Source: Sciurus carolinensis (Eukaryota > Chordata > Mammalia > Rodentia > Sciuridae). Taken from it: a stretch of DNA of 64,000 nucleotides. Of the stretch, positions 23,125 to 34,824 are shown piece after piece (position 1 is the stretch's first letter; the number at the start of each line of letters is the position of its first letter). A program made the translations under genes and the position numbers. The notes under the pieces were generated by a model, which was not told the DNA's origin, did not search any database, and was given only the letters and a program-made list of their open reading frames with translations. The stretch spans positions 130,504,594-130,568,593 of the forward strand of contig NC_062218.1 of the NCBI RefSeq assembly GCF_902686445.1, given 5' to 3'.

Positions 23125-23360
23125 GAAAAAAATTTAACTCAAGGTGACAGAAAGCAGCTCAGTTGTTGTCTGGCAGGTAAGGAAGAACAGAGATTGATAT
23201 GAAAGAACTACAGGGAAACTTTTTGGTGACAGATCGTGTCTATCTTGTCTGGCAGGTGGTTACACAGAGGAATACATTTGTAAAACTCATTGAAATATGC
23301 ACTTAAATGGGTACATTTTTTGACCTGTAAATTATACCTCAATCAAGTGGACTATACAAA
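23125..23360 (+). repeat. L1M 3' end, right half
   Basis: 'ggtgacagaaagcagctcag', 'gggaaactttttggtgac' and 'gtaaattatacctcaatcaag' continue the L1 begun at 21715. Confidence 0.65.
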
Positions 23361-24030
23361 AACGGGTACTTAGCATGATACTGATCATTCCTCAATTCCT
23401 TTTGTGATCTGGCCAGCCCGCTGGGAGGGTCAGTGTAGGATAGAGGAAGGGGCAGAGCTTGCCAGCTTGGGATCCATTTGGAAACTCCTTTTACATCCTA
23501 TGTTCCCATGAGAAAGCATGTCTGACCCAGGCTTTCATATTCTCCCTTTCCCTGCCATGGTCAATTCAGGATTCTTTTTGTTACAGATGAGAGAAACCAA
23601 GTTTGACCACCTTAGATTAAAAATAAAAATAGCTCTGCCATCAGACATGGGCTCAATTACAGTCACCAGGTCAAGGTTGGCTACCCTGTCCTGTTTCTTT
23701 GTGTCAACCTTGCTCGGGGACCATGGGCAGAAAGATGATTGGCCAGCAGCAGCGCTGTAACATCAACAAGCAGAAGTGTCTTTGTCCCAGCAAAACCCAA
23801 GAACATCATCTTTTGCCCACTTTTCCATGGACAAGTGAGTTGAAGACGCTGGTGGCACGACCTGGGCCTGCGGAGTGCTGGGGAGGATCCTGCCAAAGGG
23901 ATATCCAAGTGCCAAAGCCAGAACATGGTAAAGAGACAAGGACCAGGCAGAAACAGTAAACCCCCAGCACCCAGTGTACCGTGAGCCAGCACTGCTTTTC
24001 CTGAGCCTGTCGTAAACACATTAAGAACCC
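23361..24030. other. Unique intergenic sequence
   Basis: No gene recognised. The frames on both strands at 23680-24100 lack motifs and splice support. Confidence 0.4.
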
Positions 24031-24032
24031 AA

Positions 24033-24256
24033 TCCTGACCAGGCACAGTGGCACACACCTGTAATCCCAGCTGCTTGGGAGGCTGGGGCAGGAGGATCAA
24101 ATGTTAGAAGTCAGCTTTAGCAATTTAGCAAGGCCCTAAGCAACTTAAGGAGATACTGTCTCAAAATAAATAAATAAATTCAAATGGCTGGGACTTGACT
24201 CTGTGGTAAAGCTGAAACGTATGGGTTCAATCCCTGGTACTGAAAAAAAAAAAATC
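24033..24256 (+). repeat. Squirrel B1-ID dimeric SINE
   Basis: 'accaggcacagtggcacac' start and 'gggttcaatccctggtactg' end with an A-tail. Confidence 0.9.
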
Positions 24257-25127
24257 CTGGGAGGAAGCAGATGGGAGGTCGCTCAATATTCTTGAAACCC
24301 ATAGAAAACAGCAGGATATTCTGACTATAACCCAAGGGAAAGAGCAGACAGCCTCCGATTCCTGCAGCTCCCACTGACTAGAAAATACTGTCTGGTTTTC
24401 TTCCTCCAGCACCCTGCTTCAGAATACAGGTACATCTATTTTTTTGTCACAGAGATTTCATTAACCTAAACATGTTGCCCATGTTTTTGGACCAACACCA
24501 ATTACTTTAAAACTGTTTTTTCTCAGCAGAACAAGAGCTCTCTCATTCCACTACGTCCTTAGGGGAATATTGTGTGTCTCTTTTTGGCAAGTGTATGATC
24601 AGTGGAACCTCTTGAGGACCAGTGAATTTTCTCAGACTCTTGCTATTAGAGGGTTGTTCTACCCCACAGCCTTTAAGAACTTTCTTTATAGACTTCTGAA
24701 TATTCTTCAATTTAATACAATTTTATTAAGTATCTGCTTAGCTGGAAACGAGATAAGAGATGGTTACTGCCTTGTCTTTTCTTCTAATCTTTATACTTCT
24801 TATTTATTTTCTTGTGCTACTGCATTGGCTAGGACTCCAATACAATCCTAACTGCAACAAAGTCAGTATCCTTGTCCTATTCCTGCTACTAATGTTTCAA
24901 TATCAATAATAAATTTTTTTCTATATGTCTGTAGATGCCTTTTATCAGATTTTAAAAACTCCTATTATTTCTGGTTGCTAAGAAATTGTGATTTTTAAAA
25001 AATCATAACTTTGTGATGAAATTTAGCCAATGTTTTTTTCTAGGTCATATTCTGCTGAGATCTGTAATCCAAAAGTTGTACAGTCATCACTAAGGATCTG
25101 TAGCACGTACAGTCATCACTAAGGATC

Positions 25128-25420
25128 TGTACCTAGCACAGTGGTGCACACCTTTAGTCCCAGTTACTCAGGAGTCTGAGGCAGGAAGATCATAAATTTG
25201 AAGCCAGGCTGGGCAACTTAGTGAGGTTCTTCCTCAAATAAAAAATAGAAAGGGTTGGTGATATAGCTTAGTGGTAGAGCATCCCCAGTATTGCAAAAAT
25301 TGAGTAAATAAATAAAATAAAGGGCTTGGGTATGACTGAGGTAGAGTATTTGCCTAACGTGTACAAGATCCTGGGTTCAATTCCCAGTACTATGAATATA
25401 TAAATAAATAAAATAAAATA
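25128..25420 (+). repeat. B1-ID dimeric SINE followed by an ID SINE
   Basis: Dimer at 25128-25318 ('acctagcacagtggtgcac' to 'gtaaataaataaaataaa'), then ID at 25319-25420 ('agggcttgggtatgactgag' to 'cccagtactatgaat'). Confidence 0.85.
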
Positions 25421-25893
25421 ACATGGCATAGTATTTTCATAGAATCTATGGACATCCCACTGTATATTTTAAATTATCTCCAGATTAATTATAATGCCTA
25501 ACAAATGCTATGTGAATAATTGATATAATATATTGTTTAGAGCATAATGACAGGATAAAAGTCTGTGAATGTTCAGTACAAATGCAATTTTTAAAAATAC
25601 TTTTGATTTGGACACAGTGATGCTTGCCTATAATTCTAGCAACTCAGGACGCTAAAGCAAAGAATAGCAAATTTGAGGCTAACCTGGGAAACTTAAGGAG
25701 ATCCTGCCTCAAAATAAAAAATAAAAAGGGCTGGGGGTGTAGCTAGGGGGAAAAGCACCCCTGAGTTCAATTCCCAGTCAGTCCAAAAAACAAAAACCAA
25801 AACAAACAAACAAAAAAACAACTTTTGACCTTTTGACTTAAGATTGAAACTGCTGATGAGGAACCCCAGGTACAGATACCAAGTGCCAACTGT
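25420..25893 (+). repeat. MER2 DNA transposon split by a SINE
   Basis: 'atggcatagtattttcatag', 'attataatgcctaac' and 'gttcagtacaaatgcaattt' (25420-25609) continue after the SINE with 'gattgaaactgctgatgagg' and 'gtgccaactgt' (25817-25893). Confidence 0.6.
25610..25816 (+). repeat. Squirrel B1-ID dimeric SINE within MER2
   Basis: 'ggacacagtgatgcttgcc' to 'gttcaattcccagtcag' with an AAAC-rich tail. Confidence 0.85.
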
Positions 25894-26900
25894 ACTGCAC
25901 TTTTCTGCAGTAGGGAGTATGCAGAAACCTAGAGGAGGGAGCAAGGGGCGTCAGGGACAGCAGGAAAAAAGAAGGAACATTTGAGCAGATCCTTCAAGAA
26001 TACAAAGAAACAGACCAGGTGTCAATAACGGATGATGCACTGTGGTTTCAGAGACAATCTAAGCAAGGAGATGAGTATGTAAATATTTCATCAGAGGGCA
26101 CTAATCTGACGTGGTCCTTCCACATGAGAACCTACCCTAGTTTTGGAACTTTTGCCCACGGTGGGTTCAGCCCACGGCGGGTTCAGCACACGCCTCAGCC
26201 CCCAGAGGAACCATAACAGCAAATTCAACTTGGGTATTCAACAGCAAAGTCAGCACATATGGCAAAAATCAAGAGAACAGTCAAGATTATCCTTGAAAAT
26301 TGCTTAAATTGCCCATAAAAAAATACGTAGATCTTATGTCAAAAACTCTGAAAGAATTCTAGAAGGCTCCTGCTTGCCTGCCAGGCTGACTCTGTCCTGC
26401 TCCAGTATGAAGCTTTACTGTGCCACCTTAATACACATTAATAGATTTCTTCATTGCTAGGAGGATTACTTGAGCTGGGCTTACAAGTTGGCCAGAAGTT
26501 ATACGATGAGGGAGGCCACTGTGCCATGCATGTTGCAGAGACTGGATGCCTTGTCCTTGTCCCACAGGGGCAAGAAGGCCCCTTTGTCTCTTCTAAGTCT
26601 GGCTGAAGCTGGCCCAGACACCCCTGGAAGCTCCTCCCTGCCTTTGCAGTGACCAGGTAGTGATGGCCATCTCCTTAAGCCTGGCTTCACTGGGGTCCTC
26701 AGGCCCAGCTTACCCATGAAGGATCTTCCTCTGCCTTTGAAGTAGTCAGTACTATGTCAGGAAAGGGGTCCAACCTATCATGATCCCTCAGACCTGGCAG
26801 CTGGGATTGGTCTTGACCATGTCTCTCCTTGCTTTCCTATCAACAATTTCTCACAGCCCACAGTAGCCTAAGAAAGAGTGAGTGGCTCTTCTTTTTCCTT
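25894..26900. other. Unique intergenic sequence
   Basis: No recognised gene or repeat. A short imperfect direct repeat occurs at 26159-26189 ('acggtgggttcagc', 'acggcgggttcagc'). Confidence 0.4.
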
Positions 26901-26904
26901 AAGT

Positions 26905-27228
26905 CCTCTAAGATCACTTCTACCTCAGGACCTTTGCATTGCCCATCCTGTTTGCCTGAATTGCTTTTCTCTCTTACCATTAAGGTTTCAGCACACATGT
27001 GTTCTCCTCAGGAACACCTCCCAGATCCCTTTTTAAATAGCAGCTCCATCCAGTCGGTCCTCAGCACATAACCTTGCTTATTTTCTCCTGAGCATTTATC
27101 ACTATCTCCCCCTCCCCACAGAAGAGGATCCTGACTGACTGCTTTAGTCACACCATCTCTACCTGATGCCCAGCATAGTAACTGGCATTCAGTAAGCACT
27201 TAATGCATATCTATTGATTAACTGAACA
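26905..27228 (+). repeat. L2 LINE 3' end
   Basis: 'cctcaggacctttgcattgc', 'catttatcactatctcc' and 'cattcagtaagcactt' follow the L2 3' consensus order. Confidence 0.55.
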
Positions 27229-27419
27229 ATGGAGTCCTGTCACCATTCCTTGTCATTGGTCTGTTCCATGGCTGCCCAATCTAGCTTTGGAGTGTCTTCT
27301 TCCCTCTCCCCACATAACTGGGGACACTGCCCGCCTAACCTTGGGGCCCCAGTGCTTACAACCCACCCAACCCTCCTGAAACTTGAGTCCCACCTCCAAC
27401 CCCTGTCCCAGGGCCTACT

Positions 27420-27900
27420 CCCCCAGACCCCCACACACACCATGGGCAGCTCAGTTCCAAAGCCACTCTACCCCCATGTCTTCTTGCCCGGGGCTGGGGT
27501 TGGGGCAGCATGGCTGTCGGTACAGAGTGGGCAGAGGCAGCTGCGGACATCTGAATCGCAGACCTGCTCAGAGTGTCTCCTGACCGCCTCTCCGCCCCGT
27601 GTGGGCCTCCAAGTGATCATCCCTGGGCGGCGCCTCCCGCCCCATTCATCCCCATTAGCCGCTGTCCACACTGGGCCGGAGGGAGATCAATTACCAGTGC
27701 TGGCCACTGAACCGTGCTAATGAGGATGTACGCTCCCTGGACTGGTGGCGGCGTGCGTGGGAGGGGCAGGGAGGGCGAGGGGCGGAGAGAGGCCCGGGGG
27801 CTACCTCACTGAAAGCTGGGGGCCGACTCCCTCTGGAAGTCGCCCCCTATGGGCTAGAGGGCCCCCTCACCCCCTGCAGTTGCACTTTAGCTCCAGCTGT
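27420..27900. promoter_or_regulatory. GC-rich block with clustered homeodomain-type sites
   Basis: A GC-rich, repeat-free segment holds three TAAT-type sites close together: CATTAGC near 27653, CAATTA near 27688 and GCTAATGAGG near 27717, with CTGGGCGGCGCC just before. This resembles a conserved developmental enhancer. No exon is recognised. Confidence 0.35.
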
Positions 27901-28204
27901 GTGAGAAAAACCTGAGGCTGGGGCATTAGTGTGGCAGTCAGACCCAGTCGGGCGTTCCCATCTCCCACCTCAGTGTTTGCTTAGGGCTTCCCTCTGCCAA
28001 TGCCTCTCTCGCTGCTTCTCCACGCACACACCGAAGACCTGCCACACTTCTAAACCTTCGCCCTCGCCCCGGCGGAAATACCACTGCAGCCTTGGGCTCC
28101 CGCAGCCCCTTGGACCTTGCTCTGTGTAATTCCAATTCTACTAGATTGTCCCGATCTGTGTGAAAAGACACTTAACCCCTCTCATAATAAGAGGCACAAG
28201 GAGA

Positions 28205-28990
28205 AACCGTGTTCTCCTATCAGATTGGCATAGATGGAAATGGTGGTTAAAGGCAGTGCTGGCTCTGGTAGCCGCTCTCAGGAGGGGAAGGTCTCATCCT
28301 GTCTTATTTGTGAGACAGTAAATGGGTGTGACCTCTCGGGAGGGCAATCTGGCAATAGCTATGTAAATGAAAAGTGCACATGCCCTTTAACCCAGCAGTT
28401 CTCGTCCAAGCATTTATCCTGCAGAGAAGCAAGTGTCCAAAGATATAAGAACAAGGATGATCAGTGCCTGGAAACATCTCGCAGGTCCATCTGGAGAGGC
28501 CAAATAAGCAATGTGCCAGTCTGCACAACGGGGCTTCCTCACCTGTAGAGCAGTACAAGCAGAGTGCTTGTCTCCTGGTCCTTGAGGATTAGGTCAGTTA
28601 ACACAAAGGAAATGTGCCAAGGAGCATCCAGCACAAGGTAAGTTTGAGTGCTTGCTATCATTATCTGTTCGCTGTTGTAGAAAAGAACTGGGTGGATTTA
28701 TACACACTGATGTGTAATTATCTCCCAGAAATGCTGGTCAGTGAAAAACGCAGAGAGGATGTGGATTTGGTTCTGGCTTGCTTTGTTTCTTGAGATCTAC
28801 TTTCTAAAGCATAAGCCATCTCTGGGAGTGTACATTCAGAACTGGTGACAGTGGCTGCCCCTGGGGAACAGAGGAGACAAGGAGACAGAGGTGACCAAGG
28901 GATTTGCACTGATCTTTCTATATAGTTTATGGGTTTTAGCCACTTGCCTGTTTACTATCTATTTGAACAAATAAACCACTGTTAAAGACT
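28205..28990 (+). repeat. L1M-type LINE fragment
   Basis: 'gggagggcaatctggcaat', 'ccctttaacccagcagttc', 'atttatcctgcagagaag' and, near the end, 'tatagtttatgggttttag' fit an old L1 ORF2 end and 3' UTR. It is partly mixed with a MIR-like piece at 28540-28650. Confidence 0.5.
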
Positions 28991-29880
28991 GGTGATATGC
29001 CTGTGTCTCCCGCTAGACTGTGAGCTCCTTAAAGATAAGGGCTGTGTTGGAGTCTCTACTGAATGCTGGGTGCCCTGCTTGACCTGGCACGCAGAGGCTC
29101 TAGAGGCAAATGGCTATAGGTGAGCCAGCTGGAATCCCATGTGGAATTCTGCAGAATCCTAACTCTCCCTAGGGATGACTCCAGGGAGATTTCCATGGAG
29201 TAGCCTGGGAAGGGTTGTCCTCAAAAAAAGCAGTTCTCTGGATGGGAAGCAGACCTAGAGAGTTAATTCCCAGGAAAGATCATCCTGGAAGTAGGACCCA
29301 GATGTGCAGATGTGTCCAGGCTTTTGGGCACCTGAGGCAGCCTCCAGTCAAGGGCTGGAGGCTTGGGCTGCACCAGAGGATCCTCTGTGTGCAGGGTTGA
29401 TGTCTCCATTTCTCCATACAACTGCAAAGGGGACCAGGGAGGCATTGCCGTGGCAACAGCCACAGTGTTAATTGTAGAACTTGCATGTGCCTGATGGGTT
29501 GAGTTCCAGGTCCCCAAATATGTCGTTATTCTGCCCATCCAAAGCTGAAGAGCAGAAATGAGACCCCTAGACCCCAGTAAAGACCTGCTGAGGTCACTCC
29601 TACCATCAGTCTGACTTGGGGCCATCCCTCCCTCAAGTCCCTCATCCTTCTGACCAGTGAAGCTGTGGCTTCTCCAGCCAGAATCCCAAAAGAGAAAGCT
29701 TGATCATGCTTCTCACTAGTCTTGGTGTGGAAAGAGACCCAAAGTGGGAAACAGAGTAATTCTCCTATTGAGAGGAGAGGCAAAACATGGCTTATCTCTG
29801 CTGAGAAACACCCCTGCAGCCCCAGACACCAACCAGCTTCATATGTGTGAGCAGGTCTACGTCTTTAAAACACATCTTGG
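28991..29880. other. Unique intergenic sequence with an L2 trace
   Basis: 'gctagactgtgagctcctta' near 29013 is an L2 3' trace. Nothing else recognised; the frames at 29263-29625 (-) have no family motif. Confidence 0.4.
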
Positions 29881-30105
29881 AGCTGGGCACAGTGGCACAG
29901 GCCTGTAATCTCAGCAACTCAAGAGGCTGAGGCAGGAGGATCATGAGTTCAAAGCCACCATCAGCAACTTAGCAAGACTCTAAACAACTCAGTGAGACTC
30001 TCTCTCTAAATAAAATATAAAAAAGGACTAGGGATGTGGCTCAGTGGTTAAGTGGCCCTGGGTTCAATCCCTGGTACCAAAAATAAAAAATAAAAATAAA
30101 ACACA
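29881..30105 (+). repeat. Squirrel B1-ID dimeric SINE
   Basis: Well preserved: 'gctgggcacagtggcacagg' start, 'gggatgtggctcagtggtta' ID part and an A-rich tail. Confidence 0.93.
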
Positions 30106-30649
30106 TCTTGGAGACAGAAAAACAAGCTGCAGCAAGATAGGGACAGTGTCCTGATACTGGAAACACTCAGGAAATACTACACATTTTCTATGGCATATAA
30201 TGTGAGTGCAAGATTTTTTAAATGTAAAGGATCTGGAAGTTTGCACAGTTGGCTTTCTGTACACATGCTCAGGTTTTGCATTCAAGGACTCAATCAAACA
30301 CAGATGGAAAATATTTGGAAAAAAATGTTCCATTGTTCCTGATGTGCACTATGGAGTTAGGCCTGTGATGGCTGTGCCTGTACTGAACAGGCACAGACTT
30401 TCCCCCTCATCATTATTCCTACACACTACAGTATAACAATTATTGACACAGCATTTATATCGTATTTGGTATCATAAGTAATCTAGAGATGGTTTGATGT
30501 ATAGGGGAGCAGCCATTAAAAGGAATAAAACTCTGTCATTTGTGGGAACATGGATAGAACTGGAAATCATGTTAAGTGAAATAAGGGAGGGAGAGAAAGA
30601 TAAAAACTGCATGATCTCACTCATATTTGCAATCTAAAAAAGTTGATCT

Positions 30650-30735
30650 CAGGGCTGTGGTAGGGCACTTCTCTAGCAGACACAAGGCTTTGGATCTGAT
30701 CTTCAGCACCAACATAATTAATGAATTAACTAAAC
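30650..30735 (+). repeat. ID SINE
   Basis: 'agggctgtggtagggcact' to 'atcttcagcaccaac', diverged sense ID. Confidence 0.65.
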
Positions 30736-30744
30736 TTAAAAGTT

Positions 30745-30958
30745 GTACTGGGCATGGTGGCCCATGTCTATAATCCCAGCGACTTGGCAGGCTAAGGCAG
30801 GAGGATCACAAGTTTGAAACCAACCTCAGCAACTTAGTGAGACCCTGTCTCAAAAGCAAATATTTTTTTAAAAGGTGTGGGCTTATGGCTCAGTGGTAAA
30901 GTGCCCCTGGGTTCAATTCCCAGTACCAAAAATAAGTAAATAAAATGAAATAAATTGA
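30745..30958 (+). repeat. Squirrel B1-ID dimeric SINE
   Basis: 'actgggcatggtggcccatg' to 'ttcaattcccagtacc' with an A-rich tail. Confidence 0.9.
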
Positions 30959-30971
30959 AAAGTTGACCTCT

Positions 30972-31152
30972 TAAGCTGGATACCTGGATGCACACATTTA
31001 ATTCTTGCTACTCAGGAGGCTGATGCACATGGATCGCAAGTTCAAGGCCAGTCTAGGCAAATTTGCAAGACCCTGTCTCAAAATAAAAAATAAAAAGGGA
31101 TAGGGATCTAGTTCAGTGGTAGAGCACCCCAGAGTCTGAGGAGTGCTACATT
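30972..31152 (+). repeat. Squirrel B1-ID dimeric SINE, diverged
   Basis: 'aagctggatacctggatgc' to 'gtggtagagcaccccag'; the last part of the ID unit is eroded. Confidence 0.8.
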
Positions 31153-32010
31153 TAAAAACATTGATTTCACAGATAGCAATAATGTATTGTAGATTTCAAA
31201 AAGGTAGAAGAAAGAATTTTGGAAGAAATGACAAATTCTGGGGAAATATTTCTAACCTGATTTAAACACTATGCAATGCATACATATATTGAAACATTAT
31301 GATATACCACTAATATGTACATTTTTTGTTTTTATGTATCAGTTAAAAATAAAGTTTTAAAAGTAATGGGGTGATGTACATAGGTTATACTATGTAATAT
31401 TGTGCCATTTTATGTGAAAGGGATTTAAGTACTCATGGATTTTGGTATCTGAAGGGGTTCTGGAAACAACCCCCCATAGATACTGAGGGACACTGTGTAG
31501 ACTACACTGGGGGAGCCTGAAAGGGGCCAGAAGGGAACAGTGAAGAGACTTTAGTGTCATCCATTTAAAAAAAATGTCATGGGTTCCTATTTTAATAAAT
31601 AACAACAACAACAACATCTTAAAATAAAAATCTTTGCTCCCTTTTGCTTTTTCAGTGAGACCAATTCTGACCACTCCATTGAACACCAAGGTCTACAGCT
31701 CCAGGCTGCTGCCCTCCCCAAGCTCCTCCCTGGCTCTAAAGGTTCCATAGCACACAGCACCCCCCACAGGTCAGTTCCCCATTAGGATGTTCACCGGCTT
31801 CATCTTTCTAGAGCAGGAATCAGCCAGCTCAAGCCCAGTAGGCAAATCCAACCCATGACCTCTTTTAATCTAGCTTGAGAGCTAAAGATAGTTTTCTAAT
31901 TTTTAATGATAAAAAATTAATGGAAGGGTAATAGTTGCATGAAAGTCAAATTCCAGCATCCTAAATAAAACAGTATGGGAACAAAGTCCTGACTATTTGT
32001 TTACACTTTG

Positions 32011-32242
32011 CTGTTTGTTTTGTTTTGTTTTGTTTTGTTTTGTTTTGTACTAGGAATTGAGCACAGGGGCACTTAAACACTGAGCCACATCCCCAGCCAT
32101 TTTTTATATTTTATTTTGAGACAGGGTCTCGCTGAGTTGCTTAGGGCCTTGCTAAATTGCTGAGGCTGACTTTGAACTTACAATCTTCCTGTCTCAGACT
32201 CCCAAGCTACTAGGGTCACAGGCATGTGCCACCAGCCCTGCT
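32011..32242 (-). repeat. B1-ID dimeric SINE with (TTTTG)n tail
   Basis: A run of TTTTG units (about 32015-32047) forms the expanded tail of an antisense dimer ending 'ggcatgtgccaccagccc'. Confidence 0.9.
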
Positions 32243-32810
32243 CACCTTGCTGCTTTCTTCCATGAGGTCAAAACTGAGTGATTGTGCAGCATGTGTCTAA
32301 CATGTACTCTTTGTTCCCTTGCAAAATCTGCAATGCCTGCTCTGCACAGTTCTGTAGGAACACTGTGTGTGTGCCATCTTTATTTGGTTCCATTATGTCT
32401 CCCAAGTACCTATAATGGTGCCTGGCACATAGTAGGTACTTAGTAAGTCTGGGTGAATAAGTGGAGGTATATATGAATAAGTGGAGGTGTAGTGCTACTT
32501 CAGCCTCAAAAAATAACATTGCACACACTTTTTCTGATCAGTCTGGCAGGTGTTCACTGACAGAGTCCTGAATGCAAGCTTGGGTCTCCTTGAGCACTGG
32601 GAAAGGAATCCCTGGGGCTAGCAGTGTTGTTTACTCCAAGTCCCAGAAGGAGACAGAGAGTGGTAAAACCTGGGTTTGATACTAACAGGGTGGGCTCCCA
32701 GGACTTTAGAACACTGGCACGGCCTTGCTTGGCTGTAGGGATCGCCTCACAATGACCCCTACACGTGGAGCTGCTTGCTGAGCCCACAATGCTGCATGGG
32801 CTGAGCTTTG

Positions 32811-32824
32811 GTGCCCTCTGGTGG
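32811..32824 (-). promoter_or_regulatory. CTCF-like core motif
   Basis: The minus strand reads CCACCAGAGGGCAC, a close match to the CTCF core. The surrounding DNA is not a recognised repeat. Confidence 0.45.
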
Positions 32825-33511
32825 TCTCCTGGAGTGACGTCTCCAAGGAACATGCTTACCTTCACCAGTGGTAATTCTTCAGTCCTCATGGCCACCTCAC
32901 CCAGAGACCCAGGACCTTGTCAGCTTGAGCTCTCTCATTCCCTTCTGGTTCTTCACTCCAGCACTCCCCCAACCTTCCTCTTTTCTCTTGGGTAGCCTAG
33001 TGTCACAGAATGTCCTACCAAGATGATGGAGGTATCTGCTGGCAGCCTCACCTGTGGTTGGATTAGGCCAGTCCAGAGCTCCAGATTTCCCAGGCTAGCA
33101 GACATAAACTGCCACCCATGTCACTACCAATGTGCATCCCAACCTGACAAGGCAGACAGTGATCTTGGTCCCCATGGCTCAGGGGGCCACCTGGAGGAAT
33201 GGAGAGGGGGCAGCCTTACATGTTTGTTTTCTGCAAATATGGAAAGCTGTTACCTGCAGGTGAGGGCCCCTAGGAGCAGAGAACTGCTCCATGTTCCTCT
33301 TAGGGGACAGGAAATTTGTCTATAACCAGGCAAACCACACCTAGCTGTGACCATCACTTGCCTCTCAGCATGCACTCTCAGAGAGACATTGCTCCCTGTC
33401 TGCCTCTGCGAAGGAATTGTGGCACCAGGGAGGGCAGAGACAAGTCTAAGTTGCCTGGATAACCCTGGCTCCTGGTCAGTGGCTGAGTGCATGACAGCAG
33501 GTTGGGGACAA

Positions 33512-33595
33512 GTGAGTGAATGGATGGATGGACAGATAGGTGGAGCAGTAGATGGATGAGTGAGTGGATGAGTATCTGGACAGGTGGATGAAGAA
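33512..33595. repeat. Degenerate (TGGA)n/(GATG)n tract
   Basis: Imperfect 4-base units such as 'gaatggatggatggacagat' and 'gagtgagtggatgagt' across about 80 bases. Confidence 0.75.
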
Positions 33596-34824
33596 CTGAT
33601 GTCTTGTAGCAACTGAGCTTTGGAGAACTCTGGTCCCACCCAAGGCCACCACTCCTACCCCACATTCCCAGCCCAACTCGCCAATCCCGTTTCGAGACAT
33701 CCTGGTTCCATCACATCCCTCTCCCCCTCACACACTCCCACCTCTCCCAGGCTCTCACACAAGCCCACCAAGGGACTCGGTGGAAGCTGGTACCAAAATT
33801 AGAACACTTCCCCCAGAGCTTCCCAGAGATGGTGCTCCTTCCCCCACCCCCTCCCAGGCTATCTGGCAATCACTCTTATTTTTGTCACAGTACATATTAC
33901 TAACCAAAATATATGCCTACTTGTTTCATCTCCCCTGTGAAGCAGCAGCATGGGGCAGGGAACTTGCCCTTCTGTCTTCTCTGTGTATCCAGCATCTAAG
34001 TAGATGTTCCACTCCCCTTAAGAGATGAAGGTTTTGTTACAGCCCTTGGTGGTTGATACTTCAAGTATGCAGGTTTCACCTAGAGATATCAAGAAGGCAT
34101 GATGGGAGAATCACAGCCTTTGGGACAGGAGTCACCATGTTTCTCCTTTGCTAGCAAAGCAATAAAATTCTTTTTCCTTTTTCTCAAAACTGTGTCCTCA
34201 TTATTGGATTGGCATTGGGGACAAGGACTGAGTTTTCAGCAACAAATTTGGCAACCCAGATGGGACCCAGGAGAAGCCCCCACTCCAGCTTTCTTGGGGA
34301 GGCCTGGCTCTCCAAGGAACCCCACTTACATACTGAGGATTCATGGTGCTGGAGAACTTGTTGAGAGTCAGCTGCAGAAGAGTTAGGAGACAGGTGAGTT
34401 TGCCTGGGGTTGAACCAGAGGCGCTGGTCCTGTGAGTAAAGGGAGGGACTGAGGGACTGTCCCAGCAGCTGCCAAAGCTCCTTTTGCTTTAGGGAATCCT
34501 GCCTTCTCTTCCTGAATGGTATAGGTTGCTCCATCATGGTCCACTTTGAGAAAAAGGAAACAACTCTGTAAAGTCACAACATCCTTAGCCATTTACTAAG
34601 TACCCCAGTGTACACACTGAGACCCTTGATTCCACATTTCTGGTCCATCTTTCTGGGGACATCTGTGACACCTTGGTGTAGGAGTCACAGTTAAATCTGA
34701 CTTGAGAACCTAGGGATATTTACTCCCTTCTCATCTGTTCTAGGTTCTCATCTATTTGTTGGTCTTGGTCTTGGGAATTCCCTCTGATTGTCTGTTTTCT
34801 TTGTATCTCTTTCTGCCCCTTTTA

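Larger units (their letters stand above)
30508..31370 (+). repeat. 5'-truncated L1 inserted in MER2, itself hit by three SINEs
   Basis: 'cagccattaaaaggaataa' to 'tctaaaaaagttgatctc' (30508-30650) and 'atattgaaacattatgata' to 'gttaaaaataaagttttaa' (31155-31366) are parts of one L1 3' end. Between them lie an ID and two dimer SINEs. Similar GATGTA-TAGG sequence on both outer sides suggests a target duplication. Confidence 0.6.
30260..31497 (-). repeat. MER2 DNA transposon split by an L1 insertion
   Basis: Antisense MER2 pieces at 30260-30507 ('tatggagttaggcctgtgatgg', 'taatctagagatgg', read in parts) and about 31371-31497 ('acataggttatactatg', 'catggattttggtatctg', 'tactgagggacactgtg') flank an L1 3' end. 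Confidence 0.65.

Noticed and set aside
27229..27720. A 163-codon plus-strand frame in the GC-rich block
   Set aside because: Low stop density from base composition, no family motif and no splice sites; a regulatory reading fits better.
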